From Deltaproteobacteria bacterium UBA7527 (GTDB lineage: Bacteria > Desulfobacterota > Syntrophorhabdia > Syntrophorhabdales > Syntrophorhabdaceae), in assembly GCA_002478225.1 (NCBI GenBank), contig DLMV01000039.1, forward strand, positions 1 through 5,124: DNA of 5,124 bases. Reading direction: 5' to 3'. A program made the position numbers and the translations under genes. Under the pieces are notes generated by a model. It saw only the letters and a program-made list of their open reading frames with translations. It had not been told where the DNA came from and did not search any database. Positions 5,122 through 5,124 of the stretch are shown one piece after another. Numbering within the stretch: position 1 is the stretch's first letter; each line of letters opens with the position of its first letter.

Positions 5122-5124
5122 AAT

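Noticed and set aside
1..5124. CRISPR array, tRNA or rRNA genes
   Set aside because: No regularly spaced repeats, no cloverleaf-like segment and no ribosomal RNA sequence were found on reading both strands.

Overview
The window looks like part of a chromosome from an environmental Gram-negative bacterium. I would guess a Desulfobacterota/Syntrophales- or Nitrospirota-like organism. The grounds are the middling GC content, the Lys/Glu-rich proteins, the multi-domain cyclase signalling, a bacterial PC4 protein, and a small 'HKKRQRE' basic protein of a kind I associate with those groups. This is an impression from style, not a phylogenetic result.

Layout, left to right. (1) Positions 1-93, minus strand: the first ~30 codons of a gene that leaves the window, probably an HTH/transposase-like protein. 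Two interlocking inverted repeats cover its leader and first codons. (2) Positions 163-1040, plus strand: a run of small genes. A hypothetical protein gene (163-661) appears broken by a 16-bp insertion carrying a 9-bp direct repeat. A PC4/p15-type single-strand nucleic-acid-binding protein (570-812) and a short charged protein (852-1040) follow. (3) Positions 1037-5121, minus strand: two large, translationally coupled genes, each ending in a class III nucleotide cyclase domain. The upstream gene (5121-3628) encodes a MerR-type DNA-binding domain, a PAS-like domain and a cyclase. The downstream gene (3628-1037) encodes a membrane hairpin, a HAMP-like segment, three GAF domains and a cyclase. 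The plus and minus clusters converge, and their stop codons overlap within one CTAG.

The main interest is the cyclase pair. Both catalytic domains keep the two metal-binding Asp, the Lys/Thr adenine-selecting pair typical of class IIIb adenylyl cyclases, and the transition-state Asn/Arg. One partner is predicted to bind DNA and the other to sit in the membrane. The membrane partner's last GAF domain carries the NKFDE motif found in cyclic-nucleotide-binding GAFs. A reasonable model, by inference, is a co-expressed cAMP module with product feedback and a transcription-factor arm. No promoter for this operon is visible, because the first gene starts three bases from the window edge. There is no gene-free stretch over 300 bases; the only clear intergenic region is 94-162.
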